Assembly: GCA_016763955.1 (NCBI GenBank)
Contig: JAESSU010000388.1
Location: forward strand, 1-9,366
From: Phycisphaeraceae bacterium
Lineage (GTDB): Bacteria > Planctomycetota > Phycisphaerae > Phycisphaerales > Phycisphaeraceae
Length of the DNA: 9,366 nucleotides
Reading direction: 5' to 3'
The notes beneath the pieces were generated by a model, which had not been told where the DNA came from, ran no database searches, and was given only the letters and a program-made list of their open reading frames with translations. This document shows positions 7,488 through 9,366 of this stretch, piece after piece; position 1 is the stretch's first letter, and each line of letters begins with the position of its first letter. Position numbers and translations under genes: made by a program.

Positions 7488-8734
7488 ATACAACAGATAA
7501 CCAACTCGTTTCGTATCAGGAAATCCTCGCAGCACAGCAGGCAATCCGTGATCGAATTGTCTACACGCCATGTCCGCGATCCTATTTATTGTCTGAACAT
7601 CTTGGTTGTAATGTTTATTGTAAGCTCGACTACTTGCAGCACACTGGCAGCTTCAAGGAACGTGGCGTCGCGAACGCGCTGATCCATCTGGATCAGAGGC
7701 ATCGCAATCGTGGTGTGATCGCAGCTTCAGCAGGAAATCATGCTTTGGCGTTAGCCTATCACGGGAAGCAAATGCAGATTCCGGTTACTGTGGTGATGCC
7801 TGTTTTTGCGCCCTTAATTAAAGTGGACACATGCAGGCGATTAGGCGCTGAGATTGTGCAACATGGCGCGTCATTTGACCAAGCGGTTGAACATGCCAAA
7901 CAACTCTGTAAGTAGCAGCTAACGTACATTCACGGTTTTAATAATCGTCATGTGATTGCCGGCCAGGGCACATTGGGATTAGAAATCATTGAGCAGGTGC
8001 CTGACGTGGATGCTGTGATCGTGCCTGTGGGCGGTGGCGGATTGATTGCAGGTGTTGGGGCGGCGGTTAAAACATTACGCCCCGCTGCGCAGATCATTGG
8101 CGTGGAGCCTGCGCGGATGCCGTTGTGAAGTCAATCACTTGCTGCGGGCAAACCGGTGTCCATGCCCAGCGTTCCGACACTCGCTGACGGGTTGGCGGTA
8201 GGATGTATGGGACAGTTGTCATTTGCGATGGCTGCCTTGCACGTAGACCGCGTGGTGAGTGTGGATGAGTCGGACTTAGCGCTGGCGATTTTGCGTTTGC
8301 TCGAGTTAGAAAAAGCGGTGATCGAAGGGGCTGCTACGTCATCACTTGCTGCTTTACTTGGCGGGAAACTGCCTGATTTAAAGGGTAAAACTGTGGTCTT
8401 GCCTTTATGCGGTGGGAATATTGATCCGCTGGTATTAAGGCGTGTGATTGAGTTAGGCATGTCGGTGGACCAGAGGCTTTGTCGTGTGCAGGTGACCATT
8501 AGTGATCGGCCAGGGGGCTTAGCTGTTTTGACTCGGGAGTTAGCTGACAGCGGGGTAAGCGTTCAAGAGATTCGCCATGAGCGCGTTTTTGCGGGGCCGG
8601 ATGTGAATCGTGTGCAAGTCCAATTGGTACTTGAAGTACGCAACGGTGAGCACTTAGAATTGTTGATTGAATCTTTGCGTAAAAAAGGTTTTAATGCCCA
8701 GCCACAAGGGCGTGATTTGGTTGATGAACTGTGA
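7484..8734 (+). pseudogene. ilvA: Threonine ammonia-lyase with C-terminal ACT domain, two in-frame stops
   Basis: The frame encodes a PLP-dependent threonine dehydratase (threonine to 2-oxobutyrate and ammonia) of about 416 codons, the length of the single-ACT form. The PLP lysine is K58 in 'HTGSFKERG', the substrate loop is 'SAGNHALALAYHG', and the phosphate-binding glycine loop is '[11 protein letters not shown]' (about 180-190). The C-terminal ACT domain (about 332-405) starts 'CRVQVTISDRPGGLAVLTREL'. Two stops interrupt it without any net frame change: TAG at 7913-7915 (codon 144, between 'KQLCK' and '[19 protein letters not shown]') and TGA at 8126-8128 (codon 215, between 'VEPARMPL' and 'SQSLAAGKPV'). 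A GTG at 8156 could restart translation, but such a product lacks the PLP site. The start at 7484 overlaps the previous stop as ATGA; an ATG at 7472 is the alternative. Everything outside the stops looks conserved. Confidence 0.9.
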
Positions 8735-8742
8735 GGTAAATG

Positions 8743-9216
8743 ATGTTGGATGTAAAAGCGAAACTAGCAGCAATGGGACGAACTTTGCCAGAGCCTGTTA
8801 AGCCCGTTGCGGTGTACGTGCCGGTGATTCAGAGTGGGGACTTGTTGGTGGTCAGTGGTCAATTGCCCATGCGTGAGGGGAAGTTGCTTGCCACGGGGGC
8901 GGTCCCTTCTGCGGCGAGTATTGATGAAGCCAATGAGGCCGCTGCGCAGTGTGCTGTGAATGTGATTGCTGCTATTGGTGCGCATTTGGCAGGGGATTGG
9001 TCGCGCGTTTTGCAGATCGTGCGTGTGGGGGTGTTTGTTCAGTCGGATGACGGTTTTGGTGGTCAGCCGCAGGTTGCCAATGGTGCCAGTGAATTATTAG
9101 GGGAAGTTTTTGGTGAGTCTGGTCGCCATGCCCGTAGTGCCGTGGGCGTGAATGCTTTGCCGCTTAACGCGAGTGTCGAAGTGGAGCTGATGGTGCGGAT
9201 CAAAGAGGCAGATTAG
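8743..9216 (+). CDS. RidA/YjgF-family enamine/imine deaminase-like protein
   Basis: This 157-residue protein belongs to the longer YjgF/YER057c/UK114 subgroup rather than to the 130-residue RidA itself. It shows 'LLVVSGQLPMREGKLLATGAV', 'AAAQCAVNVIAAIGAHLAGDW' and the signature end 'GRHARSAVGVNALPLNASVEVELMVRI', where R131 is the conserved arginine that binds the substrate carboxylate in active Rid proteins. RidA proteins hydrolyse reactive 2-aminoacrylate and related enamines/imines made by PLP dehydratases, which fits its place directly after the threonine dehydratase. GAGG at 8733-8736 lies six bases before the ATG at 8743, so that start is preferred to the ATG at 8740. The gene starts eight bases after the preceding stop. 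It is intact, although its expected partner enzyme is broken. The exact substrate is unknown. Confidence 0.9.
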   Translation: MLDVKAKLAAMGRTLPEPVKPVAVYVPVIQSGDLLVVSGQLPMREGKLLATGAVPSAASIDEANEAAAQCAVNVIAAIGAHLAGDWSRVLQIVRVGVFVQSDDGFGGQPQVANGASELLGEVFGESGRHARSAVGVNALPLNASVEVELMVRIKEAD

Positions 9217-9229
9217 TGATGATTAAATG

Positions 9230-9247
9230 AGGCTTTGCAAAGCCTTT
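9230..9247 (+). terminator. Short hairpin after the RidA-like gene
   Basis: AGGCTTTGCAAAGCCT (9230-9245) is a perfect 16-nt palindrome, forming a 6- to 7-bp stem, 14 bases after the stop codon. It is followed by only two more T residues, so it may be a weak intrinsic terminator or a 3'-end stabiliser in tandem with the stronger hairpin at 9274-9324. Confidence 0.5.
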
Positions 9248-9273
9248 ACTCTGTGAAATGTCCAGTGAAATTT

Positions 9274-9330
9274 AAGGGGCTGTCTTGGATAACTGCAACC
9301 GCAAGTTATAAGAGACAGCCCCTTGTTTTA
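9274..9330 (+). terminator. Long hairpin, probable intrinsic terminator of the plus-strand unit
   Basis: AAGGGGCTGTCT (9274-9285) and AGACAGCCCCTT (9313-9324) are perfect 12-bp complementary arms. Inside them ATAACTGC (9289-9296) pairs with GC-A-AGTTAT (9301-9309, one bulged A) around an AACC loop, separated from the outer stem by a 3x3 internal loop. The T-rich GTTTTA follows directly. The 51-nt structure is larger than most terminators, so it could also be a dispersed palindromic repeat that has been used as one. Confidence 0.7.
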
Positions 9331-9366
9331 TTACAGGGTCTTATGATGCGTGCCGCTTTCAAAAAA

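Noticed and set aside
8126..8128. TGA read as selenocysteine in the threonine dehydratase
   Set aside because: The family has no conserved redox Cys/Sec here, there is no evident SECIS-like hairpin just downstream, and a second, unrelated TAG stop exists upstream in the same gene.
8131..8499. Minus-strand open frame of 122 codons within the threonine dehydratase
   Set aside because: The plus strand here encodes clear threonine dehydratase sequence; the antisense frame has no family features.
8156..8734. A separate gene starting at the GTG at 8156
   Set aside because: It is the C-terminal half of the threonine dehydratase in the same frame, without its PLP-binding lysine and with no independent ribosome-binding site of note.
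9331..9366. Possible last 11 codons of a convergent minus-strand gene (FFESGTHHKTL, then TAA)
   Set aside because: Only 36 bases are available and nothing in them identifies a protein; the frame could be open by chance.

Overview
The window looks like chromosomal DNA, about half G+C by eye, from a free-living bacterium. A cytoplasmic-type S1 sulfatase, a FAD_oxidored-family protein and a Gfo-like set of small-molecule enzymes under an IclR regulator are typical of Planctomycetota (for example Phycisphaerae), Lentisphaerota and relatives. That placement is inference: there is no rRNA or marker gene here.

Layout. Bases 1-395 hold no convincing gene. From 396 to 5088 four intact genes lie on the minus strand, transcribed leftwards in the order sulfatase (5088-3763), short-chain dehydrogenase (3486-2731), FAD-dependent oxidoreductase (2693-1209) and IclR regulator (1160-396). 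A 259-bp divergent intergenic region (5089-5347) carries candidate promoters and two palindromes. From 5348 to 9216 a tightly packed plus-strand unit follows: NAD-dependent epimerase/dehydratase (broken), DHDPS-family aldolase/lyase (intact), threonine dehydratase with ACT domain (broken), and a RidA-like deaminase (intact). It ends in two hairpins, the second a 51-nt near-perfect inverted repeat that looks like a strong terminator.

How the genes may work together. The two divergent arms plus the IclR gene look like one catabolic locus: desulfation of a small substrate, oxidation/epimerisation by the SDR, FAD enzyme and epimerase, C-C cleavage by the DHDPS-like enzyme, deamination of a hydroxy-amino acid by the threonine dehydratase, and clean-up of the reactive enamine/imine by the RidA homologue. 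The substrate cannot be read from the sequence, and no transporter is present.

The most striking observation is that two of the four plus-strand genes are interrupted while their neighbours are intact. The epimerase has a +1 shift near 5889 that is undone near 6200-6280, in a GC-rich tract with three perfect 9-bp repeats. The threonine dehydratase stays in one frame throughout but has a TAG at 7913 and a TGA at 8126. Recent gene decay, assembly error and recoding are all possible; decay fits best because the lesions are not in homopolymers. I see no CRISPR array, tRNA, rRNA, transposase or phage gene, and no clear sign of a wholly new system.
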